49,871 bases of DNA, from the NCBI GenBank assembly GCA_050247075.1, contig JBFWUW010000055.1:1-49871 (forward strand). Direction: 5' to 3'. How positions within the stretch are numbered: the first letter of the stretch is position 1; each line of letters opens with the position of its first letter. This stretch comes from JBFWUW01 sp050247075 (GTDB lineage Bacteria; Planctomycetota; Planctomycetia; Pirellulales; JBFWUW01). The translations under genes were made by a program, and so were the position numbers. The notes below the pieces were generated by a model that saw nothing but the letters and a program-made list of their open reading frames with translations, searched no databases and had not been told where the DNA came from. Below, in pieces: positions 7,298 through 15,679 of this stretch.

Positions 7298-10200
7298 ATG
7301 TCCTGGACTCCAGGTTCCATCGGGGCCCGATCGCGGCACGTAGGCACCATTGCGGCCGCCATTCTGTTGCTGTTGACCAGCACGGCATGGGGGCAGTTAG
7401 TCCCTGGTGCTCGAGATACGATTCCAAGTTCCGAGTATTACGCCATCTTCGAGGATTTCCACGACGGCAACTATGTGTCGGCGTTGAAGAACTATCGCCA
7501 GGCATCGCGAGGGGCGGTCAAGTCGGGCAACAACTATTGGATCGACTCCATCTGCTATCAAACGATGGCGGGCGAATGCTGCTACCACATGGGGCAGTAC
7601 GGCCAGGCACTCAGCCACTACGATTCAGCACTAAGCCTGTACTTGACGCATTCCAACTGGATGATCAAGGTGCAGTTTCCGCCGGTGCTTAATCCTTCGC
7701 GGCGGACGGTTGTACCCCCTTGGGGAACCAGTACGCGCGGCGTTGAATTGGCGGTTGTGCCCGACAAAATCGCCATTGCGCAAGGCAGCTTCTCGTTGGT
7801 GCCGCAGGGGGCCAATATCGTCACCCAGCAGGCGCCGCAAATGCGCGGCATCAACGTCAAGGAGATCGTGCGTTGCACCTGCCTGGCAATGCGGCGAAAG
7901 CGCGAAATCCTGGGCCCCACGGCCCCCTTCGACAATACGACCGACCAGTTGGTGACCGCCATGGTGCAGCCTGGCCAGCCAGGCAACTGGTCGACCTGCT
8001 GGAACGACTTGCAATTGGGTGTCGCCTATTCGCTGGCGGGCAAAGACGCCCAAGCCAAGCCTATCTTGCAACGTGCCGTGCTGGCCGGCGGACAGTTCGA
8101 TCACGATATGACCTGCGTAGCGTTTTTTGAATTGGGGCGAATCGCCCTGGGCCAAGCCGACTTCGACACCGCGGCAAGCTGTTTTGAAGAGGCCAGCTAT
8201 TCGGCCTATGCCTTTGGCGATATCGGCATGGTCGAGGAATCGCTACGGATGGGTTTTCTCACGCATCTGATGGGCAACCGGCCTGGCCTCTATCCGCCGC
8301 TGGCAACGCTTTCGACCTGGGTCAACAACAAGACTCCCCGCCAGTTGCGGTCTTCGTTGTTGTTGTGCTCGGCCGAGAACGCCTGCGTGCTGGGCCAGCC
8401 CGACGCCGCAGCCACAGCGCTAACCTCGTTGGCGGGGTTGGTCCTAAAAAGCAACCTGTCGCAAGGCCGGCTGGGAGCCCGGGCCAACTTTATTTCCGCC
8501 TTGCAAAACTACCAGGTTGGCGACATTGCCAAAGGTGACAGGGCCTTGCAGTTGGCGCTCAACTTTCAGACGAGCGGCGGGTCGCTGTGGCTGTATCACA
8601 TGGCCTTGGTCGACGATTACTACAAAGACAATTCCGACAAATGGCGGACGGCATCGCAACTGTTTGAGTACGTGCTGCGAGACCCCACCCCCGCCGACTG
8701 GCTTAGCGACCCGTTGGAAGCCATCTCCTCGCTAGCCGCGCCGCATCCGGCCATTTACGAGCATTGGTTTGAGATGGCCATCAACCCCCGGTCCAAACAG
8801 CCCGACACCGCGCTGGAAATCGCCGATGCGCTCAAGCGGCACAGGTTTCTCAGTTCCACGTTGCTGGGGGGCCGCACGCTTGCGTTGCGTTGGCTGCTGG
8901 ATGGACCGGAGGAATTGCTATCTCAAAAAGCCTTACAAGAAAAGAAAGACCTGCTGACGAAGTTCCCCGACTACGCCGGCCTGTCGAAACAGGCTCAGGC
9001 ATTGCAGGCGGCCCTGCGCGACTTGCCGCTGTCGCCCGACGCGCCCGATGTGCAGGCCGAGCAAGCTGCCAAGCTGGCCGAACTGACCCAGATCACCGCG
9101 GTCCAAGAGACCTTGTTGAGGCAGATCTCCGTCCGTCGTGAGGCGGCCAGCATAGTCTTTCCCCCCCGGATCAAGACCAAAGAACTGCAAGAAAAACTGC
9201 CCGAGGGAACCGCGATGCTCTCCTTTGCCATCGCCAACCACGAAGTCTGGGCGTTCTTGGTCACCAAGGATCGCTACGAACCGTGGAAGCTGGGAACGCC
9301 CGAGGGGGTCCGCGGTAAGATCAGCACGCTGTTGCAAAAAATGGGCAACCATGAGGGGAACGCCCCCGTCAACCCGTCCGTGCTGGAAGATGCGGGCTGG
9401 CTCAAACCGGCTCGCGACGTGATGACGGCGCTGTTTGCTGGCAGCCGCCAGACCTTGTCCGCCGATCTGGATGAACTAATCGTGGTGCCTGACGGCGTAT
9501 TGTGGTACTTGCCATTCGAGGCCTTGCCGGTATCGAAGGCCGACAAGAAATGGCAGCCGCTGATTTCCCAAACGCGCATTCGCTACGCGCCGTTTTGTTC
9601 CTTGGCCTTGCCCGACCAACGTGCCCGCCCCCAAGGCAAGCATGTGGCGGTATTGTCCGGCAAGCTCCATCCCAGCGCCGACCTGGAATTGTCGCAACAG
9701 CGCGTGAATGAATTGGTCGATGGGCTGCCGGGGGCTTCCCTGGTGCATACGCCGTTCCCGTCGGGTTCGGCGATTCTGTCGTCGCTGTTCGACGGCTTGA
9801 TCGTGTTCGACGACTTGAGCCTGGGCAATCAATTAGGTTACTCGGTGGCGCCTTTGGGGGCCGACCGTGGAGAACCGCTCAGCACGCTCGACGATTGGCT
9901 GGGTTTGCCGTGGCATGGGCCAGACCAGGTAATGTTGCCCGGTTTTCAAACCGCGGCGGCCAATAGCGTCAACAACAAAAGAAGCAAGGTTGAGCCAGGA
10001 TTAGACGTTTTTCTGCCGGTATGCGCTCTGATGGCGGGCGGCTCGCGCACGGTGGTTCTCAGCCGCTGGCGGACTGGCGGAGCGACCAGCATCAATTTGA
10101 CCCGCGAGTTTGCCCAAGAGCTGCCGCACACCACGGCCTCGGCGGCTTGGCAGCGCAGCGTTCAACTTACGATGTCGGAACCGCTGAACCCGGTCGAAGA

Positions 10201-10516
10201 GCCACGGCTAGGTTCCAAGAGTGGCAATATCCCGGAAACGGCCGAACATCCCTTCTTTTGGGCTGGCTACATCGTGGTCGATACAGGTTCTCCCGCTGTC
10301 CGTTCCGATGCGCCAGCCGAACCAGCGCCGGCAGTCGTCAAAAAGCCCAAGGCCAAGGCCCAGCCGGCCAATCCGGCGGACGTTGGCGAGAAGGTCAATC
10401 CCCCGGCCAAGGCCGATGCCGACGGCAATGACGACGATGATCGTGCTCCGGCACCAGCGGCGCGCCGCGGCAAAAAGAGCGGCAAACCGCGCGGCAAATC
10501 GGCCGGCGATCTGTAG
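7298..10516 (+). CDS. Secreted TPR-CHAT protein with probably inactive CHAT domain
   Basis: A 1072-residue protein. It starts with a signal peptide (hydrophobic core IAAAILLLLTSTAWGQ) preceded by GCGGAG. Residues from about 40 to 600 are TPR-like helical repeats, for example YVSALKNYRQASRGAVKSG and YHMGQYGQALSHYDSALSLY. The C-terminal part is CHAT-like and ends in the family's HPFFWAGYIVV segment, then a Lys/Ala/Arg-rich tail. Where active CHAT proteases have HxxxH and LxxCxT, this protein reads GLIVFDDLS and MLPGFQTA, so the catalytic His and Cys appear to be replaced by Asp and Phe. It may be a protein-binding scaffold in the periplasm. It stands alone between divergent and unrelated genes. 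Confidence 0.8.
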   Translation: MSWTPGSIGARSRHVGTIAAAILLLLTSTAWGQLVPGARDTIPSSEYYAIFEDFHDGNYVSALKNYRQASRGAVKSGNNYWIDSICYQTMAGECCYHMGQYGQALSHYDSALSLYLTHSNWMIKVQFPPVLNPSRRTVVPPWGTSTRGVELAVVPDKIAIAQGSFSLVPQGANIVTQQAPQMRGINVKEIVRCTCLAMRRKREILGPTAPFDNTTDQLVTAMVQPGQPGNWSTCWNDLQLGVAYSLAGKDAQAKPILQRAVLAGGQFDHDMTCVAFFELGRIALGQADFDTAASCFEEASYSAYAFGDIGMVEESLRMGFLTHLMGNRPGLYPPLATLSTWVNNKTPRQLRSSLLLCSAENACVLGQPDAAATALTSLAGLVLKSNLSQGRLGARANFISALQNYQVGDIAKGDRALQLALNFQTSGGSLWLYHMALVDDYYKDNSDKWRTASQLFEYVLRDPTPADWLSDPLEAISSLAAPHPAIYEHWFEMAINPRSKQPDTALEIADALKRHRFLSSTLLGGRTLALRWLLDGPEELLSQKALQEKKDLLTKFPDYAGLSKQAQALQAALRDLPLSPDAPDVQAEQAAKLAELTQITAVQETLLRQISVRREAASIVFPPRIKTKELQEKLPEGTAMLSFAIANHEVWAFLVTKDRYEPWKLGTPEGVRGKISTLLQKMGNHEGNAPVNPSVLEDAGWLKPARDVMTALFAGSRQTLSADLDELIVVPDGVLWYLPFEALPVSKADKKWQPLISQTRIRYAPFCSLALPDQRARPQGKHVAVLSGKLHPSADLELSQQRVNELVDGLPGASLVHTPFPSGSAILSSLFDGLIVFDDLSLGNQLGYSVAPLGADRGEPLSTLDDWLGLPWHGPDQVMLPGFQTAAANSVNNKRSKVEPGLDVFLPVCALMAGGSRTVVLSRWRTGGATSINLTREFAQELPHTTASAAWQRSVQLTMSEPLNPVEEPRLGSKSGNIPETAEHPFFWAGYIVVDTGSPAVRSDAPAEPAPAVVKKPKAKAQPANPADVGEKVNPPAKADADGNDDDDRAPAPAARRGKKSGKPRGKSAGDL

Positions 10517-10535
10517 GAGGTGATTCCGTCGCCGA
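10512..10535 (+). repeat. Dispersed GGCGATTCC repeat, copy 2
   Basis: TGTAGGAGGTGATTCCGTCG differs from the 3165 copy by compensating changes (GGTGA with TCGCC, one wobble), so the hairpin is kept. It overlaps the stop codon of the TPR-CHAT gene. Confidence 0.65.
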
Positions 10536-10705
10536 TTTTGGAACTTGGCAACGCTGGCACTGCCGGCACTGCGCGTGATTTGCTCGGCCCGCTCTTGACC
10601 CCATGCGGCCGGAGTTCTAACTTTCTCGCTCTTCGCGCCAGGGGTTTTTCAGGCGCGTTGTTCAACGCCCGTTTCGACTCCCACATGGATGTTATGGAGC
10701 CGCGC

Positions 10706-11944
10706 ATGTCACAGTCAGATCGGTTGCCTTCCGTTGCCGCCGGCCCCGCGGCGGCCGGCGTTCCCCTGTTCGACTCGAAGCGGCAACATCTGGCGATCGC
10801 GGATGAGATTTCGCGGGCCATCGACAATGTCTGCAAGTCAGGCCGGTACGTGCTAGGGCCAGAGTGCCAAGAGCTTGAACGGGCCATCGCCACATACAGT
10901 GGCGCGGCACATGCCGTCTCTTGTGCCTCGGGCAGTGATGCCTTGCTGCTGGCACTGATGGCCTGCAACGTGGGGCCAGGAGACGAAGTCTTGCTGCCCA
11001 GCTACACGTTTTTTGCCACGGCCAGCGCGGTCTGGCGGTTGGGCGCGCGGCCGGTCTTCGTCGATATCGACCCGGAGACTTATCTGATCGACCCGGCTCA
11101 TTTGGCGGCCCAAGTTACGCCAGCCTGCAAGGCGGTCATTCCGGTGCATCTGTACGGCCAATGCGCGGACATGCCGGCCATTTTGAAGCTTGCCGAGCAG
11201 CACCAATTGACGGTCATCGAAGACGCGGCGCAAGCCATCGGCGCGGAACTGCACGGGCGCCAGGCAGGTGCCTGGGGCGACATGGGATGCTTCAGTTTCT
11301 ACCCCACCAAGAACTTGGGCTGCCTGGGAGATGGCGGACTGCTAACGGCCCGCGATGCCAATGTGGCCGACCGGCTGACTTTGCTTCGCGGGCATGGAAT
11401 GCGCCCCCGCTACCATCACCAAATCGTGGGGATCAACAGCCGGCTCGATACAGTCCAAGCCGCCATCCTGCTGGCCAAACTGCCCCACTTGAAACGCTGG
11501 ACGGAACAGCGAACCATCAACGCCGCCCGTTACGTTTCTCTCTTCACCGATTTCGGGCTCGACCGAGTGCTAGGCCTGCCAGCGGCCGCGCCAGGATCCC
11601 GGCACGTTTGGAACCAGTACATCATCCGCGTCCCCGACGGCCACCGTGACGCGCTGCAAAAGCATCTCGCCGAACGGCAAATCGGCACGGAAATCTACTA
11701 CCCGGTCCCCCTGCATCAACAGGCCTGCTTTCAAATCGCCGGCCAGCCTTATCCGGCCCTGCCCGAAACGGAACGCGCGGCACGAGAGACTTTGGCCCTG
11801 CCGATCTTTCCCGAACTGGCCGCGGCCGAGCAGACACAAGTGGTCCGTGAGATCGCCAGTTTCTTCGCCACCCGCCAGGCCCGCGCCACTCCGCTGCCAC
11901 GGCCCAAGTTCGTACAACACGACCTGGCTGCCCGGCAATTCTAG
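10706..11944 (+). CDS. DegT/DnrJ/EryC1/StrS-family sugar aminotransferase
   Basis: A 412-residue PLP-dependent aminotransferase that normally adds an amino group to a nucleotide-linked keto-sugar, feeding surface polysaccharide or antibiotic-sugar synthesis. Seen here: GPECQELERAIATYSGAAHAV, the cofactor site CASGSDALLLAL, PSYTFFATASAVWRLGARPVFVDID, VIEDAAQAIGA, and SFYPTKNLG, whose Lys is the Schiff-base residue. The C-terminal GTEIYYPVPLHQQ segment is also typical. The start at 10706 has GGAG 6 nt upstream; longer starts lack this. No sugar-pathway genes are adjacent, so the substrate is open. Confidence 0.9.
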   Translation: MSQSDRLPSVAAGPAAAGVPLFDSKRQHLAIADEISRAIDNVCKSGRYVLGPECQELERAIATYSGAAHAVSCASGSDALLLALMACNVGPGDEVLLPSYTFFATASAVWRLGARPVFVDIDPETYLIDPAHLAAQVTPACKAVIPVHLYGQCADMPAILKLAEQHQLTVIEDAAQAIGAELHGRQAGAWGDMGCFSFYPTKNLGCLGDGGLLTARDANVADRLTLLRGHGMRPRYHHQIVGINSRLDTVQAAILLAKLPHLKRWTEQRTINAARYVSLFTDFGLDRVLGLPAAAPGSRHVWNQYIIRVPDGHRDALQKHLAERQIGTEIYYPVPLHQQACFQIAGQPYPALPETERAARETLALPIFPELAAAEQTQVVREIASFFATRQARATPLPRPKFVQHDLAARQF

Positions 11945-11988
11945 GAAGGTCTACCCGGGAATTCGCCTCGTGGCCGTTGCCAATAAGA

Positions 11989-12150
11989 GAGCCACGAATC
12001 AAGCGAATCGAACGAGTAGGAATCGGACGCAACACGTTCTTGTGTTGCCGCCCATTGCTTTGCTGAGCGGCCAGAACGGCTACTATTGGCTGATCGGCGA
12101 TGGAATCGCCTCCTACAGATACTATTGGTGGATCGGCGATGGAACCGTGG
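11989..12150. repeat. Cluster of dispersed repeats between convergent genes
   Basis: Three elements sit between the 3' ends of the aminotransferase and rhomboid genes. An ACGAATC/GAATCGAACGA-type repeat is at 11989-12015. A hairpin GCAACAC/GTGTTGC is at 12029-12048, with no T-run. A GGCGATTCC repeat on the minus strand is at 12093-12117. A tandem duplication of the last one (TACTATTGG plus GATCGGCGATGGAA) occupies about 12081-12109 and 12120-12146. Confidence 0.65.
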
Positions 12151-12169
12151 CCAACAGCGTGTATCGTCC

Positions 12170-13045
12170 TTATCGCCGTTTGCGCTGCATCCGGCGGCTG
12201 GCCTCTTCCATGAAGTGCCGCTCCTCGGCGGTCAGGCTCGATTCGCCTTCGCGGTGGATCTTGTCCAGGATGCCATCCAGCCGGTCCTGGAAATCGCCCT
12301 CGTTGTCCCAACTAGGCTCGTGAACCCGCAATTTGGGACGCGGACGCAAGGACATCTTATTCAGAGAGAAATTGCCCGGCAGCAGGCTACCCAGGCTCCA
12401 ACGGGTCTTCCAGAACAAGGCACCGTAGGCCGCCCCCGCCAGATGGGCCGCATGGCCAACGTGGTCGATGTTTCCCCCAGCCGCCACCGACTGGCGAAAT
12501 TGCAACAGTTCCGATCCCAGGTAGATGATCGCCAGCAGCCAGGCCGGGGCGGGGATGACGCCAAAGATATAAATGGTCCGCATGGGAAAATGAATCACGA
12601 AGATCACCAGCACGGCAATCACCGCCCCCGACGCGCCGATGGAAGGCGTGTCGGTGTCGCGGAAGAAAAAATTCAGCGCGGCCACCTGGCCCAGTCCGGC
12701 GATAATCGCCGCCGTCAGGTAGATCGATAGGACTTGCCGCTTGCCGTACAGCATTTCCACATCGCGGCCAAAAATCCACAGGCCCAGCATGTTGAACGCC
12801 AGATGCCAGATCGAATTTTGGTCGTGTAGAAAAGCATAGGTGACTAACTGCCAGGCATTCCAGGGATGGCTGAACAGGTCGGCCTGCAAGGCCAGATGAT
12901 GGTTTAGCCAGTTTCCCAAGAACAGCGTATCGACCAGGTAGACGACCACATTGACAATCACCAGATTGGTGACCATCATTCGCGGCCCGCCCAGGAAAAT
13001 CCCTCGCGGCTGCTCCCGGTAGTAGTCGCGATCGTAGATTCCCAT
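12170..13045 (-). CDS. Rhomboid-family intramembrane serine protease
   Basis: A 291-residue polytopic membrane protease. The family layout is clear: LVTYAFLHDQNSIWHLAFNMLGLWIFG (the H-x-x-x-N loop), the catalytic serine in PSIGASGAVIAVLV, and the catalytic histidine in AAHLAGAAYGALFW. At least six hydrophobic segments alternate with short loops. The last ~70 residues are a soluble basic/acidic tail containing SLTAEERHFMEEASRR. It cleaves substrates within the membrane; the substrate is unknown. It is convergent with the aminotransferase. Confidence 0.9.
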   Translation of the reverse strand: MGIYDRDYYREQPRGIFLGGPRMMVTNLVIVNVVVYLVDTLFLGNWLNHHLALQADLFSHPWNAWQLVTYAFLHDQNSIWHLAFNMLGLWIFGRDVEMLYGKRQVLSIYLTAAIIAGLGQVAALNFFFRDTDTPSIGASGAVIAVLVIFVIHFPMRTIYIFGVIPAPAWLLAIIYLGSELLQFRQSVAAGGNIDHVGHAAHLAGAAYGALFWKTRWSLGSLLPGNFSLNKMSLRPRPKLRVHEPSWDNEGDFQDRLDGILDKIHREGESSLTAEERHFMEEASRRMQRKRR

Positions 13046-13242
13046 GAATGTCGCTCTTGGTGATCCGGCGTGTCGCCCGGTCGGGCGTGCGTCTTGCGTA
13101 GGTCGATGGCTGCCGGCCAGAAGGCGGGCAGCATTATTCTAACAATCGCCGGCAATTCTGGATGCGCGCCGCCGAATTTAGAAATGCCAGATCGAACGGA
13201 CATCACACCCGTCAGGTGGGAGAGATCCGGCGGTGGGGGCGG

Positions 13243-13662
13243 CTATTCGTCGCGCGGCGAGCGGCGAGATTGCTTCTTGCGGGAGGTCGAGGCCTTGTCC
13301 TCCCGCCGGCGCTTGATGGACGACCGGCTGGGCTTGGTAGCCCGACGGCGTTTGGGGACGGTAGCGGCGGCCAACAGCATTTGACGCAGTTTTTCCAGGC
13401 AATCGTCTACGTTCTTGGGAGCATCGCGGTAACGCTGGCTGGTCAGTAGCAAGTCCCCTTCGGTGGTGATCCGCGTGCGGTACAACGTCAAGAACCGCGT
13501 CCGCACATGTTCTGGCAAACTCGGGCTGGCCAGCACCGGCCAACGCAACAAGGCCTTGGAGTTGACTTTGTTCACATTCTGTCCCCCCGGCCCTGAGCTG
13601 CGCGCAAAGGTAAACGTGAATTCCTCGCGTGGTATCTGGAGCTGGGAAGTAATCTGCAACAT
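13243..13662 (-). CDS. arfB: Alternative ribosome-rescue factor ArfB (peptidyl-tRNA hydrolase, RF-like)
   Basis: A 139-residue protein, the usual ArfB/YaeJ/ICT1 size. The catalytic loop is intact: FARSSGPGGQNVNKVNSKALLRW contains GGQ, which hydrolyses peptidyl-tRNA in stalled ribosomes. The C-terminus is a long Lys/Arg-rich tail (KRRRATKPSRSSIKRRR onward) of the kind that enters the empty mRNA channel. Codon-specific release-factor domains are absent. It is a single gene preceded by a 547-bp repeat-bearing gap. Confidence 0.92.
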   Translation of the reverse strand: MLQITSQLQIPREEFTFTFARSSGPGGQNVNKVNSKALLRWPVLASPSLPEHVRTRFLTLYRTRITTEGDLLLTSQRYRDAPKNVDDCLEKLRQMLLAAATVPKRRRATKPSRSSIKRRREDKASTSRKKQSRRSPRDE

Positions 13663-14209
13663 GTAACACCCGCGCCACGGCTGGCGACATCAATCCTGAA
13701 AAAAGGGCCAAAATCACGACACGCGCCACCTGTGCCAGGTTCGCGGTCGAACGTGCGGAACGCCAACCAAGGCACAATTCTATCTTAGCTCAATCGGAAC
13801 ATGGGGGAGACCGTTGAGAATCAGGCGATACATTGGCCAGGACGGTTTTTTGTGAGAACCACGAATCGAACGAACTTAACCAATAGGAAATTGACGGCGG
13901 CGTTTTCTTGCGTTGCGGTCGGTGCCCTTGTTGCCAAACACGTTTCCAAGTGAAAAGTCCATTCGTTAGATTCGTTCGATTCGTGGTTCTCCTCTTGGCT
14001 TCCACCTCGGGTGCGCTTAACCCCGTCGTATCGATCCCTCGCATATTCAACGGACTGCCGGCCGAGTTAGCTCCTTCAGGGATCAGCCAGCAAACCGCCT
14101 GATACAGACGTGTATCGGGTGACGGCAGAGATCAATCCGGCTAAAATACCGCATAGTGTCTTGCCGCAGCTACCGCTGATTTGCTTTCTCATTGGATACC
14201 GCCCTCCCG
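13663..14209. repeat. 547-bp gap holding a long inverted pair of ACGAATCGAACGAA elements
   Basis: No convincing gene lies here. At 13855-13880 is GAACCACGAATCGAACGAAC and at 13959-13993 is its inverse, separated by about 80 bp. A single copy of the same element lies at 11989. The short frames on both strands across this pair are translations of the repeat (for example TTNRTNLTNG) and are rejected. The rest must contain promoters for the PQQ gene and arfB, which I could not place. Confidence 0.6.
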
Positions 14210-15670
14210 ATGAAAGAATACCCGCCATTCCGCCACCGCGGATCGAGTCTGTTCCCAAGCCCTTTCTTGCGTGCGCTGCTGTGCCATTGGACCGTTGCCG
14301 CCCTAATTTGCGGCGGGGGAACCGCCCGGTTGTTGGGTGAAGAGCCGGAATCGGCCGTGCCCAGTTTGCAAACGCGGCGGGCGGGGGTCGATTGGCCATC
14401 GTTCCTGGGTCCAACCAGCGATAGCAAGTCTCCGGAGACCGGCATCCTGACCCAATGGCCCGTCAACGGTCCAAAGATTGTGTGGACGGTGCCGCTGGGA
14501 ACCAGCTACGGTGCCCCGGCGATCAGCCGCGGGAGATTGTTCCACTTCGACCGTTTTGGCGATGTGGCCCGGCTGACCTGCCGCCATGCCGAAACTGGCG
14601 AGCAGCTTTGGAAATTTGAATACCCCACCGCCTACGAAGACCTCTACGGCTACAACAATGGTCCCCGCTGTTGCCCCGTGGTGGACGACGATCGGGTTTA
14701 CATCTTTGGTGCCGAGGGGATGCTGCACTGCCTGCGGGCCGTGGATGGAAAAATCGTGTGGAAGCTCGATACGGCCGCTGAATTCGGCGTGATTCAGAAC
14801 TTTTTTGGCGTCGGGAGCGCGCCGTTGGTCGAAGGCGACTTGCTCATCGTCATGGTCGGGGGCAGCCCCGCCGCCGACCGCCGCGTGCCGCCGGGCCAGC
14901 TAAACCGCGTATCGGGCAACGGCAGCGGCATCGTGGCTTTCGACAAGCGCACCGGGCGCATCCAGTATTCTTTTTCGGATGAACTGGCCAGCTACGCCAG
15001 CCCGATGTGCGCCACCATCGACGGCCGACGGTGGTGCCTGGCATTCACCCGCGGCGGGCTTTTGGGTTTTGAGCCGGCGGCCGGCAAAGAGGATTTCTTC
15101 TATCCCTGGCGGGCCACCATCTTGGAAAGTGTGAATGCCAGCAACCCGGTCGTGAGGGGCAACCAGGTCTTCATCTCCGAAACCTACGGTCCCGGCAGTG
15201 CCTTGCTGAAGGTTCAGCCCGGCAGGTACGAGGTCGTCTGGACCGACGAGGAAAAGCGGCGCGACAAGAGCATGCAAACACACTGGAACACGCCCATCCA
15301 TGTGGACGGCTACTTGTACGGTTCCAGCGGACGGCACGAAAACAATGCGGAGTTGCGCTGCATCGAACTCCAGACAGGCGAGATTCAATGGAGCCAGCCC
15401 GACCTCAGCCGCTCATCCTTGCTCTACGTAGACGGGCACTTTGTTTGCCTGACCGAAGAGGGCGTGCTGTCGCTGCTCAAGGTGAATCCCAATAAGTACG
15501 ACAAGCTCGCGGAAGTGGAACTGCGCGAGCCAGCCCCAGCCGGCAAGACTGGCTTGGGAAGCCGGCTGCTCAAACGGCCCGCTTGGGCCGCGCCGGTCTT
15601 GTCGCACGGGCTGATGTACGTCCGCGGCGAGGGCCGCCTGGTCTGCCTGGAACTTATTCCGTCGAAGTAG
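14210..15670 (+). CDS. PQQ-like beta-propeller repeat protein
   Basis: A 486-residue exported protein. A hydrophobic segment near residues 22-38 (LRALLCHWTVAALICGGG) suggests a signal peptide or anchor. The opening DWPSFLGPTSDSKSPETGIL motif is the usual start of planctomycete PQQ-domain proteins. Repeats with the W-x-x-D/V pattern follow: TGEQLWKFEYPT, DGKIVWKLDTA, TGEIQWSQPDL. The fold is a beta-propeller as in BamB, used for scaffolding or as a dehydrogenase-like shell; no PQQ-binding residues can be assigned. The ATG at 14210 was preferred over an in-frame TTG 18 bp upstream. It is tail-to-tail with the ExeA-type gene, 9 bp apart. Confidence 0.85.
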   Translation: MKEYPPFRHRGSSLFPSPFLRALLCHWTVAALICGGGTARLLGEEPESAVPSLQTRRAGVDWPSFLGPTSDSKSPETGILTQWPVNGPKIVWTVPLGTSYGAPAISRGRLFHFDRFGDVARLTCRHAETGEQLWKFEYPTAYEDLYGYNNGPRCCPVVDDDRVYIFGAEGMLHCLRAVDGKIVWKLDTAAEFGVIQNFFGVGSAPLVEGDLLIVMVGGSPAADRRVPPGQLNRVSGNGSGIVAFDKRTGRIQYSFSDELASYASPMCATIDGRRWCLAFTRGGLLGFEPAAGKEDFFYPWRATILESVNASNPVVRGNQVFISETYGPGSALLKVQPGRYEVVWTDEEKRRDKSMQTHWNTPIHVDGYLYGSSGRHENNAELRCIELQTGEIQWSQPDLSRSSLLYVDGHFVCLTEEGVLSLLKVNPNKYDKLAEVELREPAPAGKTGLGSRLLKRPAWAAPVLSHGLMYVRGEGRLVCLELIPSK

Positions 15671-15679
15671 CACGCCCGG

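Noticed and set aside
13790..14102. Short frames on both strands between arfB and the PQQ gene
   Set aside because: Their translations come from the ACGAATCGAACGAA inverted repeats and have no protein-like conservation.
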